A DNA stretch of 64,000 nt. Source: Guadua angustifolia. Taxonomy: Eukaryota; Streptophyta; Magnoliopsida; Poales; Poaceae. This document shows positions 24,203-34,707 of the stretch, piece by piece. Numbering within the stretch: the stretch's first letter is position 1; every line of letters begins with the position of its first letter. The translations under genes and the position numbers were made by a program. Under the pieces are notes generated by a model that did not search any database, was not told where the DNA came from, and was given only the letters and a program-made list of their open reading frames with translations. The stretch covers positions 744,001 to 808,000 of the forward strand of contig JAYEVE010000073.1 in assembly GCA_036346375.1 (NCBI GenBank), given 5' to 3'.

Positions 24203-25483
24203 CTTCTCCCCTACCACCAATTTATACTTCCTTGAAACAGGCTAACAGGAGTAGTTACAAGTACACCACCCTCAACTAATTAAAGAAGCTGCCAGAGAGC
24301 ACTCAATACAACAACCATGTTTGCTATCTCTATTAGCAAGGTAGAGCAACAGACATTACTCCAGGACTACACTCCATTTTGGACATCAAGAAACCCACTT
24401 GAGGATTGAGTGAAAGCAACATGGAACCATGTATCTTGGTTTAGCCATAAATTAGCGCCGCTGCTCCCAAATTTTTGTGCCATAGCCGTGCCAGGTCATG
24501 TGGTGACATCAAGAACAATTTGGGCAACAACCACACTGCTGCCCATATGTGGGATTCAATTGCATTAGACATCATTGATCTTTGCCAACCAGCATGCGCT
24601 CTGTTAGTAGTGCATGTGCATGCTTGTTTATTCGGCAAGAATTCAGATGAAATCAAGTTTGTCCATACATTCATGTACATCTTAAATGGTGTGTTTTAGT
24701 GTCTTGAGATGTGTCTTGATTTAGACCATCATACCAGCTGTCATTCTGTTCTTTGGATTCTTTTGTTTGCTTAACTTGTTCAATGGCAGTTATTGCAAAT
24801 TTTGTTGGTCTGGTCTCTCCTTGGTATTATCTATATCGCTTTCTCAAATTTAACTCTCACTCCCACCCTCCTTAACATACATGTTGAGCCATATTTACAA
24901 GCCAAAATTGGGGTTAACTTTTGTTTTGTGAATTTTCATGAATGAAACTCTAGTCAAAATGTATTGAAAAAGTGTGATGATCATAATTTTATTTGTGTAC
25001 CTTGCTTTTTTCTCTGAAAACGTTTTTGGTTTTTGTTCAACATTCATGTACATGAGAGAACGTGCAAATATAACAAGAGAAAATTGAGGATTCGCCACTC
25101 CTAATCACCTTGATAGAGTATTTGCCACCTTTAAGTTTCTTCTTGATAATTTGCCCCTACTAAGCATCAAATACCTAGGATTTTCCACTTTAGACGTATT
25201 CTAATATTTTTTTAGTTTAGGTGATTGCATGTGTTTGAGAGTAGAATGATCAAGGGTGCAACCAGGTCTTGTGTGTGTATTTAGCTCTAAATTGTTGAGT
25301 TTGGTAAGTTGAGTTGAGCAATAGAAAGACGTTTGCTTTCGTTCTCTGATCCAGCAAGAAAACCATTGCGTGTTTGTGTCCAACATGACAGCAAGTGCAC
25401 GAGCTTTAGAGCCAGCGTTTTAATGCCCAAGATCATGCCAAGAAGCAGTGACCTCACTGATACGGCAACATCGAGTGCGCCGG
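24203..25483. other. Unassigned A/T-rich spacer
   Basis: Lies between CACTA-1 and the LTR-like start at 25484. I see no open frame with protein character, no repeat structure and no transposon end in it. It may be part of whatever CACTA-1 inserted into. Confidence 0.35.
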
Positions 25484-25626
25484 TGTAACATCCTGGCACA
25501 ACTCGAGCTTAAGATATTACCACCATTTAACCTTTTCATCACTAATGTGAAATATAAGCCCGGTAAAGGAGAGTACCGGCGTGTCGCTGCAGTAGCCAGT
25601 GCTTACCAAAAGTAACTATGCCGTGT
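25484..25626 (+). repeat. Possible 5' end of an LTR, cut by CACTA-2
   Basis: Starts TGTAACATCCTGG, the same first bases as the C2 LTR (TGTAACATCCTG at 60839), and runs to the left end of CACTA-2. On the other side of CACTA-2 a C-type LTR fragment continues (38249-39913). The two may be one LTR with a large deletion, but the 5-base flanks (GCCGG and AAATT) do not match, so this is weak. Confidence 0.35.
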
Positions 25627-27712
25627 CACTACACCATGACACAATATTACCGTCAGATGGCTGTCGGAAACACAAGTGGAGTTTATTTTGGCAGCATTCG
25701 TTTATTCTTAAATTTGTCACCTATGTTGGTGAAAAATTATGATTTAATCCATATACTATCCATTTTGTGCAGGTTGGAGCATGCTTGGTTAGCCAAGAGG
25801 GAATAATCCTAGGTGAGTCTGAAACTCAAGATTCAAGACTGATTCAACCACCCAGATGACAAATCAGCTTTTTTTTAGTCGTAATAAGTTAGCTGCTGCT
25901 TTAAGAAGCATAAGTGGTTACCGTCATTATCTCCTTTTATCGATACATTCTTGTGTGATTATTGGTGTTTCAGTTTGACCATTAGAGTGCATTACCTTTG
26001 TGTGCACCGAGATAATACTAGAGTGTGGGAGGATTTTTTCGGTTCTACTTCATGTTGATAGCTCACCATAGTATAACTTTTCTTTTGTTATTGTTTAGAT
26101 GCACTATCGATGTCTTCATCCAGTTGTGGCATCTCAATCTTACATTTCAAAGCTGTTTGCAGCAAATTGCAACTACATGACAGACTTTTTATATTTGATT
26201 CCTGACTAACATTGGATGTATCTTTTTTTGCACAATGTTGCAGCAAATTGCAACAAACATGACAGCATTTTATATTTGAGAAATGTACATTATGGATTAC
26301 AATGTGTTGCTTTCAGTATCGAGGAGATGGTGTGCACACTGCAATCATTTGACTAGGCATTTGGACTGCAGCAACCCTTGACTTGGTAGATAAAGGACAG
26401 CAAGAAGAAAGCGGCATCTGAAATTGCAGGTACTTTAATCAAAACTTTACATTTCTTCTTGTGCAAATCCATCACTTTTTCTTCAGCTTTACATTATTGA
26501 CTTTGAAAATCCATCACCGCAAACATATTAAGATCAATCTATATTTCGATCTAGTAGATTAGTTGTGGTGATCGTGAGTACAATGTGCTATGATATTTTG
26601 TTGTGGAATACATAAGTTCTCCAGATATTCTTCATGGATGAGTCCATTTTGTTGTGCTGTGAAGTGGCTCTCTTTTTTATCAAATGCCTTGTTTGAAGGA
26701 CAGGATGGTTTTAGATGGGATGAAAAATCAGCCTTTGTGTGCAGAATCAATCTGCATGTTTTTTCCTCATTTTTTTTCCCTGGATGAGACAACAATAAAG
26801 TATCTAAATCAGAATCTAAAGAAGACTAGTAGAGAAATTTAGTTTTCCTCAACTTGTTCTTGCTTCTCAGTATACCTCCCATTTTCCATATTATTATTTT
26901 TCTCCTTTTGTACTAAAGCATGCCTAGAAATCAGATTTACCTTAATACTGCCACTAGAGTTGGCCGCCACTACCATGTTTGACCTCGCTCTCCAAAGAAA
27001 CACTCAACACAAACTGCCGATTATCATCATTTGTCTCTTGTCCAGATATGGGGTCGATTGAACCAAACTTATGAGTAGTTATTGGCATGGGAAAGGTTTT
27101 GTAATAAGAAAATACCTGCAAACCAACAACAAATACATGAGAACTTCTTCTACTAAAAGATTAATTAGCACACTTCAATTGACCCACTAGCTGTCTCAAA
27201 AAAGAAAATAATAAAGCTCCAAGCTGAATTTCAGATTTTGAAGCTTTCACGAATTAATAGTTCCTCACATGAACACATGCAATGTTACAAGCTAAACTTT
27301 CAAGAGAGCATAATCTGAACTCATCATCCTGAATTAAAAACAATTATATGCCTTAAATCTAAGTTGCGACATATCACTTGGATTAAGGTGCTGCAGAGCA
27401 AGGGCGACAACACCACCACTAGAGGGTTCAATGGTTCGTTAATAAGGTTGGGGAAGGGGGCCTACAGAGGGTATGGCACGGCTGGGGGTGATTGTCACAA
27501 ACAGAGAATTGGGGAAAAATAGAATGCCTGAAGTCACATTAGTGGGGGTTGTGGAGGGTAAGGGGGTGGGGCATTTTTTCCCTTTTTTAAGAACAAGGGC
27601 CAAGGGGGTCGTCAAAACTATTGAAAAATTTACAATTCCCTCAAAGGGCATAACAATTTGCTTAACAAGCCCGTGGCTGCTGCTCCAAAGAAAGTTTTCC
27701 ACTCAACAGAAC

Positions 27713-27760
27713 TCAATTTAGCTAGACAGTATCTCAATTTAGCTAGACAGTATCTCAATT
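27713..27760. repeat. 21-bp tandem duplication
   Basis: CTCAATTTAGCTAGACAGTA plus one base occurs twice in a row followed by a partial third unit, within CACTA-2. Confidence 0.8.
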
Positions 27761-28148
27761 TTTCCCCTGTCTTCTAGATGTAATTTTGACCGATAGTTAT
27801 TCAAGTATTAAATGCATGTTGTTGTCCAAAAACAAAATCATATGAACTAATTTTGAAGTGTTTCTTTTTTTTACAAGAAGAATTGCAAGGACCTAGGAAG
27901 TTGGTGTTACCATCATATACAGATGCTTTTGTTTAAAACAACTGATCATTTTGTATGTACTTGACATCTCATGTGGGTGGAAGACAAGTTGACTCTGGCT
28001 TTCAAGATCCAACAGGGTTAAATTTTGTAAAGGATTGATTGTTAAATGTAGGAATTTTGGGCTTTTGGACAAATTTGTATATTCTAGTTGCATGCGGCCT
28101 AACAAGATACTTGGAGTTGGCCTCATGTCTGCTTGTCCATGTCTGCCA

Positions 28149-28245
28149 TTTATACTAATGAAATGGAATGGATGTATTTTGATGGATAAATCTACCATTT
28201 ATACTAATGAAATGGAATGGATGTATTTTGATGTTCCAGTTGTTG
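28149..28245. repeat. 49-bp tandem duplication
   Basis: The segment starting TTATACTAATGAAATGG is repeated with a period of 49 bases. Confidence 0.8.
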
Positions 28246-28387
28246 TGTTGAATGGATGTATTAATTGAATCATTTTCTACTATGATGTGGTGAAAATATG
28301 AATTAATTATCAGTTGTATTATTAATTATCAGTTGTATTTATAATATTCTCCATAATAATGTTGTTTTCACACCAATATGATTTATC

Positions 28388-28634
28388 GTCAGACTATCTG
28401 TCGGCAAAAGTGTACCCTCAGACTATCTGTCGGCAAAAGTCTACCCTCAGACTATCTGTCAGCAAAAGTCTGTCTATCGAAAAAAGTATATCTGTCGGCA
28501 AAAGTCTTATACAATGTCAGATCATCTGTCAGCAAATGTTTTTCCCGACAGGACTTCTACCGACAGTTGTTTTGTCGAAAAAACTTTTGCCGACAGATAT
28601 TGCGTCGCACTACGTGGCTTTTGCCGACAGATAG
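28388..28634. repeat. CACTA-2 subterminal inverted-repeat array
   Basis: Several direct copies of CTATCTGTCGGCAAAAG from 28394 and complementary copies (CTTTTGCCGACAGATA) at about 28582-28600 and 28617-28634, so the segment can fold back on itself. Density rises towards the element's right end, as CACTA subterminal repeats do. Element B inserted in the last copy, using its GATAG as the target duplication. Confidence 0.8.
28630..28634. other. Target-site duplication of element B, left copy
   Basis: GATAG, repeated at 38213-38217 on the other side of B. Confidence 0.9.
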
Positions 28635-29549
28635 TGTAACACCCCGGCACCCCGTGCCCCGAATGTTACCCTCTCTAGCACCAAACAATTCCAAATCACT
28701 AAGAATAAATATTAGCAAAGCAATCGAACAACTAGGAGGTTGTCGAATTTATTAAAAATTTCAAAGACACTCCCTAAAACTAGGACATCCACTCAGCAAA
28801 CAAAGGAACAATCGCAGTTATATGATATCATTCTAACAGGTCCTTAGATAAAATCACATTTTCAATCGGCTATCAACCATCTACGCAAAACGATCAACAT
28901 AATACACTCGCATTTATTACAACCATCTTTAGCAAGTCAATTTAACTGGGTTGTTGGTGAATGAAGTCGTGCTCGTGCTACTACTCCCAGCCCAACGAAT
29001 CATCTTGAAGGTACCTAAAAACAGGAAGTAAACAAGCGTGAGTCCAAGACTCAGCAAAGTGCAACAATAACAAAAGTAATGAATTCAACTGAATTACTTT
29101 TACTCTAGAATTTAATATAGTTATTACTAGCTGGAAATCAACCAAGAAAAGAAGCAATAACTAACTCCACTTACCACAACCACTCGAAAACATAACTAAC
29201 TCTTACCCTGCCTCAATAACATTTCGGATGAGTCCGCCTCAATCCTCAACCTGTTCTTCCCATTCCCATCAATCTCATTTATCGGTTGCAACACACAATG
29301 CAATGGAATGCATTTATGCTTTCATACTCAAGTGCACAAAACATACAAAAGCAGAATCTCATATCCACGCAACACCATCAATTCATTAAACATGATTCAT
29401 CATTTGTCAATGCAATGCAAATGCAAATACGCCCAACAAATGAAGAATCTCATATTCATACATTACAATTAACTCATTAAATATGATGCATCATTGTCAA
29501 TGCAATGCAATGCTTACATGTTCATATGCTCATCTCATTTCGCCATTCT

Positions 29550-29820
29550 CATGCATATTTCACCATTATCATGCATATGATGCATTCTCATACATATTTC
29601 ACCATTCTCATGCATATGATGCATTCTCATACATATGATGCAATCTCATGCATATGATGCATTCTCATACATATTTCACCATTCTCATGCATATGATGCA
29701 TTCTCATACATATGATGCAATCTCATGCATATGATGCATTCTCATACATATTTCACCATTCTCATGCATATGATGCATTCTCATACATATGATGCAATCT
29801 CATGCATATGATGCATCATG
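29550..29820. repeat. 77-bp minisatellite in LTR B (left), three units
   Basis: TATTTCACCATTCTCATGCA recurs at 29595, 29672 and 29749, a 77-base period; units are built from ATGCATATGATGCA words. The right LTR has only two units (35675, 35752). Confidence 0.88.
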
Positions 29821-29837
29821 CATGACTCATCTCCTCT

Positions 29838-30032
29838 TTTAGTAAATACCGGTATTGCCGAGCACCACCCGCCGTCGCGTGCCTCAACCCAACCATCCGT
29901 GGAAGGGCCTGCCGAAACAGGACTTGCCCGCTACCCAGTAGCGGGTCCTACACTTAACGCCGCTCCCATCCACGCTAGTGGATGGGACTACGGGGTAGGA
30001 ACTCCGAGCACACCGGATTAGTCATACAAATC
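29838..30032 (-). other. Conserved hairpin block in LTR B (left copy)
   Basis: GC-rich island in A/T-rich surroundings. Inverted repeats: CCCATCCAC/GCTA/GTGGATGGG at 29965-29986, CCCGCTAC/CCA/GTAGCGGG at 29927-29945, and AATACCGGTATT near 29846-29857. In element sense it aligns with the A and E blocks through CCTACC.CGTAGTC, CCCATC...GATGGGAGCG, CTTCCACGG.ATGG and ACCGGTA. Confidence 0.7.
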
Positions 30033-30109
30033 AGATGACTTTCTCACCGCCTGCTCAATGCACTTTTCATGAATGCACATATGCAAATGCCATTCTCAAT
30101 ATCATATCC

Positions 30110-30225
30110 AAATTCTCAACTTCCGAATTCACATTCTCAACACTCACAATCATATTCTCAACACTCATAATCATATTCTCAACACTCATAATCACATTCT
30201 CAACATTCATATTCGTACTCACATC
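30110..30225. repeat. 21-bp minisatellite in LTR B (left)
   Basis: About four units of ATTCTCAACACTCATAATCA plus one base; the same array is at 36120-36235 in the right LTR. Confidence 0.8.
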
Positions 30226-30974
30226 ACCAATACTCGAGTAATTACTAATTCCATCTATCTTGATTATAAATCGATTTTTTCGCAATCAAACTCCATATTC
30301 TGTCCTCACATTCATTTATCATCAACACTTCATACAAAAACCATAATCCTTTATCACGAATATGAATTGAACCATCATTCTTAGCTCAAAACTCATGTCT
30401 TTGATTTCAATAATACCCTAATCCTATTAGTGAGCACCTACATGGAACATAAGCTATCACGACAAGTCACTTGGACAAGACACATGCAAGTTTTCTTCCT
30501 TTAATGTCATTCATGGGTACTCACCTAGCCTACCCATACTAGTGTTGTCAATATAACCATACCAAGCATTAGCGGTTCACAAATCAAATCAATCAAGACA
30601 TTCAACCTGTAATTCACAAAGTTCAGTAAATTGATGTACTTGCATATCATCTCGGTTTGAACGATAGCATAACCAAATTAACCATTCTCATTCATCACAT
30701 CGCAAGCAAAATCAAACATGAAAATATTAAAATAACACATGGATAAGTGTATGATTGCAAAACCAAATGGCCACCTAAGCCACAACCGAATACACTGCAC
30801 TTGCCTTCAACTTCTCGAGACGGTGTGGCGAGACGAGGTTGTCACACCCGGGGTCACACCACCCTGCACATGGATATAACCAACTCAAAAACACACCCAC
30901 AATTCAACATAAGACTCATAACAAAGTTGGCTTCGCAACCTACTCCTAAAACCCGAAAACAGAATTCTGCCAAC

Positions 30975-31290
30975 CGGGACAGCATTTGGTAAAACAGTCA
31001 TAACTTTTAGTCGGATGAATGAAAATTAGTGATTCCAGTCGCTATTGAAAGATAATTCGATTATCTACAACGTTTTCTATAGCCAACCGACCGGGAAAAA
31101 CACCGATATTTCTCAGATTTGCGACGAACAGCAGACAGCCGCAGAACTAACGCGTTCTGGACAGCACGCGGTAAAATAGTCATAACTTTTAAATGGCTTA
31201 ACGAAACTTGATGATTTTGGTCTCTATTGAAAGGTAATTCAATTATCTACAACTTTCGTTATAGCCAAACCCCCAGAAAACGCTTGTAGC
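30975..31290. repeat. Internal imperfect duplication in LTR B
   Basis: Two diverged copies, from about 30985 and about 31150, share GTCATAACTTTTA, CTATTGAAAG.TAATTC.ATTATCTACAAC and TATAGCCAA. Same arrangement at 36990-37300 in the other LTR. Confidence 0.7.
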
Positions 31291-31479
31291 ATTTTCAAGT
31301 AGCAGTCCAAACAGCGGGACAGAATTCATCTCAAGCAGAAATCTCCAAAAATCACTCTAGACACCAAATCCCCCAACTAAATGCATCACAAAGACAATGA
31401 TCCTAGCTGGGCATTTGATCAAACACCTTACATGCAAGCATCAAAATCCCCCAAAGACCTAGGGTTTTACCTCAAGTCT

Positions 31480-31880
31480 TTCTCATGGAGGAATGAGGGA
31501 GGAAGGACGCCGGCCGGGGGAGGAGGAGTAGCCACTGGAGGGGAGCTCGCCGGAGCTGGACCTGGAGGTGCCGGCCATGGAGGAGCAGCAGGGGCGCCGG
31601 CCACCAAGAGGAGCAGTAGGGGCACCAGCCACCATGACGAGCAGTAGGGGAACCAGCCACCAGGAGAAGCAGCAGGGGCGCCAGCCCTGGAGGGAGGAGC
31701 AGCAAGAAGAGGCGCCAACCTTTGGAGGGATCGCCAGGAGCAGGAGGAAGAGGCGCCGCCACTGTGAAAAGAAGAAATGGCGATAGCCGGGAGCAATCGG
31801 TGGGGAAAAAGAAATGGGGAGGGAGTCGGCAGGCAGGGGAAGAAAAGAGGCTCCTCCAAGAAAATCTCACCACACATTAA
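31480..31880 (-). other. GC-rich leader of LTR B (left)
   Basis: A GC-rich, G/A-rich plus strand (C/T-rich in element sense) with a short degenerate repeat of GGAGCAG.AGGGGC words. Reading frames on both strands are repetitive and end at different points in the two LTRs, so they are unlikely to be proteins. It corresponds to the C/T-rich leaders of A and E. Confidence 0.6.
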
Positions 31881-32190
31881 AAGAAAGAGAGAGAAGCTAG
31901 ATGAGGGGGGAAAAATTCCTAAAACCCTCCAAAACCAAAGTCCAACTTTTTAACCAAAGAGCGAACCAATAAATTCGCGGCGCGAAATGACGAATAACAA
32001 GAAAACAACTATACGGCTCGGAAGAAAACACCCAATTCGATAAGCACTCGGCAAAAACTCAATACTTTTGCTAAGTTCTTAAAACTGCGAGATGACAAAT
32101 ATTTTGCCCTTCCGCCATAAATCCTTGGATATAAGAAGACAAAACCAAATTCTGGCCAAGAACCCTGGTAAAACAATTTGCGGTATTACA

Positions 32191-32205
32191 CTCTTCCCCC
32201 CTTTA
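32191..32205 (-). other. Polypurine tract of element B
   Basis: On the minus strand TAAAGGGGGGAAGAG directly before the 3' LTR, preceded by the GAATTCGAGGTCGAATTC motif. Confidence 0.88.
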
Positions 32206-34480
32206 ACAGAATTCGACCTCGAATTCTGAACACCACAAGAACTCCAACAAGAACAATGGGAATCGACTGATAATGCGAAAACATCCAAAAAAAACAAGGT
32301 TGCGAACTTCCCACTCAAGGGACTCCAAAACTCGAGTCACCTCCTTTCCACTTGGGAATTCACATCATCCACACACAGACGCTATTAGAGCCGAGCAGGC
32401 AGCCAAATTCCCAAATCATACCGCCAACCAACAACTCATGATAACACGATTAACACAAGCCACAACACTCTATTGAGCACATCACTGAATTTCTATTCAA
32501 TTGAACAGTTGGGGTTCCAAACCCAAACTCCCTATGAACAAAGAAAACCTTGATTCACATTTCTCCTCAATGGTTAACCTTTATAGCCACATAACCATTA
32601 ACAACTTCTGACAGAATCCAGATATACCACTATTCCTAACCAATTAACGCTGGGATCCTCTAGGAATCGAAACACAACTTTTATCTTGTCAACAAGATCA
32701 AAAATCATTCTTTAGTATTGGATTGATTAGCCCTAGAAGGCAACAATCAAATTCCCCCATAACACAAACTCGAACTTGACCTTCTTTCAAACTTGTCTCA
32801 TACAACGAGACAATCACTCAACGAAAAGGTTTGCAGCCGAACCATCCATTTTCGGCTGACCCACATTGGGTCTAACCCACGAATCCGAGGGTTCCGACAA
32901 ACTTACGGAAATAAAGCATTTAGCGACTGATTCCACCCAGAAGAATTTGAATCGACATCACAAGACTCCATCATAATCCACCTTTTAAACTGTTTGCGAT
33001 CAACGCTTAGCTCATGCTAGGATCGCAATACAACACTAAACTACACTTAGTTCTTTTCTTAAGAGGGTCTCGCCCTAACAATCTTGCACTCACATAATCA
33101 AACCCAAGAGTATAAACCCTTACTATACTCAACACGATACCACGAATAGTCATAATCTTTAACTCCAGCTAGAATGCAAAAGAGATACAATTCTTTTTAA
33201 ATCAATAAACCACATACATCACCTTGGAGAAAATTCAACAAAAACCCATGATCGCTCTATTTCCTTTCCTAAGCCAAATCGCAAAGGCAAATCCAAATCT
33301 CAAACATCTCAAGGACCACTTTTATCATTTTCAAATCAATGTGATCAAATTTACATCGGGGAGTACTCAAAATAAAAGAGACTCCGCGCAACCCTTTGAC
33401 AGAAACTCTCAATAACCTAAAACAACTTAACTTGCTGGCATCAAAGCAAAACTGCATACAACACCAAAATCAACACTTGGGAAGAGGCAATCGATTCTCA
33501 AACCCGACATCCGAACCCACAATCCACACACAATCTCTTAAAGAGAAGAGGGGAAACTCAGTCCCCAATAATTATCCTTCCAACTAATTACATCTGCGTT
33601 CGAAAATGTTATTACCAACATTAAACAAATTCTCCCCATCAACTCATTTATACAAGCTCCTCAACCAAACTTGTTATTCCTTCGCCACCATAATCAACAC
33701 TAGCCCTACGCAAACACCATATCCATTCCTCCACTCATAACCGTGGTTTACCAAGACCACAAAATACTTCCTGTTATCTAACCAATTAGAGTCGACCACC
33801 TTAATCCAATCAACACAAACATTCTACTAGTCCTCTACAGAAAGATCTTCAATCACCCACAACTTACTTTAACTGTCGAGTTTTCGTTTTCCAGAAAAGC
33901 CAACAAAACTTCCAAAGAAGTTCGACTCTCAAAAAGACTTAGCGAATGATAGGGCTCAAGCTTGCCATCCAACAAGTCTCCAAACCAATCGACAAACCCC
34001 AAAACTCCACGAAGAAAAGGAGTTACACAAATCATTTCACGAAAAGAAAAGCGATTCGATCGAATAACACCTTTCCTTTAAGGCCCCAAATCCAAGAATT
34101 CAACTTGGAGAATGGCAACACGAAGAAATCCATATCGTTCTCCGCAAAGTAGCATAAAAGGGCAACACAAGACTCCCTTCTTTGCCTTAAATTCAAGAAG
34201 ACCAAGGAAGACAAAATTCAAATAAGCACTCTAACAACTCTCCCTCGGTGCTGGCTCTAAACTGCCGCACCAACAACCACAGCCACAGGAAAAGGCCGAA
34301 CCCTTCAGCACAAAGAGTCCCAACAAACCCCGAAACTCCTCGATACAGAAAGTCCAAAAGACCCACTAGTCAATCAACACTTCATAAGCATAGCAATAAT
34401 ATATGCCCACAACCTTATCAAAAACCAACAGATATCAACAACAAATATTAACATGGCATCAACCTCAAAAGAAGCATTGT
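32206..34480 (-). other. Non-coding internal region of element B
   Basis: C/A-rich on the plus strand, hence G/T-rich in element sense, like A and E. No protein motifs and stops throughout. Weakly collinear with the interiors of A and E. I see no gene. Confidence 0.7.
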
Positions 34481-34600
34481 AGCACAATGCAACGATATCC
34501 CATCCCCTTCCTACTGTGCATCAGAGTGTGTCAAATTTTAGATTAATTCATCATTCTACATCAAGTTTTACGGGTATTGCCCTAGGGCCACATTTTAAAG
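34481..34600 (-). other. Conserved post-primer-site block (B)
   Basis: In element sense it reads TGTGGCCCTAGGGCAATACC, then AAAACTTGATGTAGAATGA, then TTTGACACACTCTGATGCAC and AGTAGGAAGG, nearly identical to E. GCCCTAGGGC is a perfect palindrome. No frame. Confidence 0.75.
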
Positions 34601-34687
34601 GTTCAACCTAAACCATGTTTCTACCTTCACACAAAGAAAATTTTAATTCATTCTAGAATTACTCATTGCATTCATACACCACGGACA

Positions 34688-34705
34688 CAAGCCGCTCGAT
34701 ACCAA
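34688..34705 (-). other. Primer-binding site of element B
   Basis: Minus strand TTGGTATCGAGCGGCTTG. Compared with TTGGTATCAGAGCGGGCTT in A and E, it differs exactly at a CAG and a GGG/CTTCAGG site, the positions where errors cluster in this window. Confidence 0.8.
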
Positions 34706-34707
34706 TC

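Larger units (their letters stand above)
25627..28634. mobile_element. CACTA-2, left part (split by element B)
   Basis: Starts CACTACACCATGACACA; the reverse complement of 38232-38248 is the same 17 bases, so the other end lies beyond element B. Removing B leaves a ~3 kb CACTA transposon. Inside are A/T-rich sequences with no transposase and several short direct duplications (27713-27760 and 28149-28245). The last 250 bases carry subterminal CTATCTGTCGGCAAAAG repeats. Flanking triplets TGT and ATT do not match, so the target duplication is not confirmed. Confidence 0.72.
29015..31470 (-). other. Predicted intron inside LTR B (left copy)
   Basis: Minus-strand donor CTTGAG|GTAAAACC at 31470 and acceptor CCTGTTTTTAG|GTACC ending at 29015, with the GAGTCTTGGACTC hairpin (29040-29052) followed by ACGCTTGTTT just upstream of the tract. 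Equivalent to 35091-37481 in the other LTR and to the introns predicted in A and E. Confidence 0.55.
28635..32190 (-). repeat. 3' LTR of element B (left copy, 3556 bp)
   Basis: In element sense: start TGTAATACCGCAAATTG (right edge, 32190), GC-rich leader (about 31870-31480), GT donor at 31470, an intron with minisatellites, hairpin block (29838-30032), acceptor at 29015, conserved tail, and end GGGGTGTTACA at 28635. It has three copies of a 77-bp repeat against two in the right-hand LTR. Confidence 0.92.

Noticed and set aside
28605..28634. CACTAC at 28609 as a separate CACTA terminus
   Set aside because: No matching partner end; it is better explained as part of the CACTA-2 subterminal array, whose true ends are at 25627 and 38248.
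29550..29820. Regularly spaced repeats resembling a CRISPR array
   Set aside because: Head-to-tail minisatellite without unique spacers, inside a plant LTR.
31381..31877. Overlapping long frames in the GC-rich leader of LTR B (and 37392-37899)
   Set aside because: Low-complexity repeats open frames on both strands; ends differ between the two LTRs. Better seen as non-coding leader.
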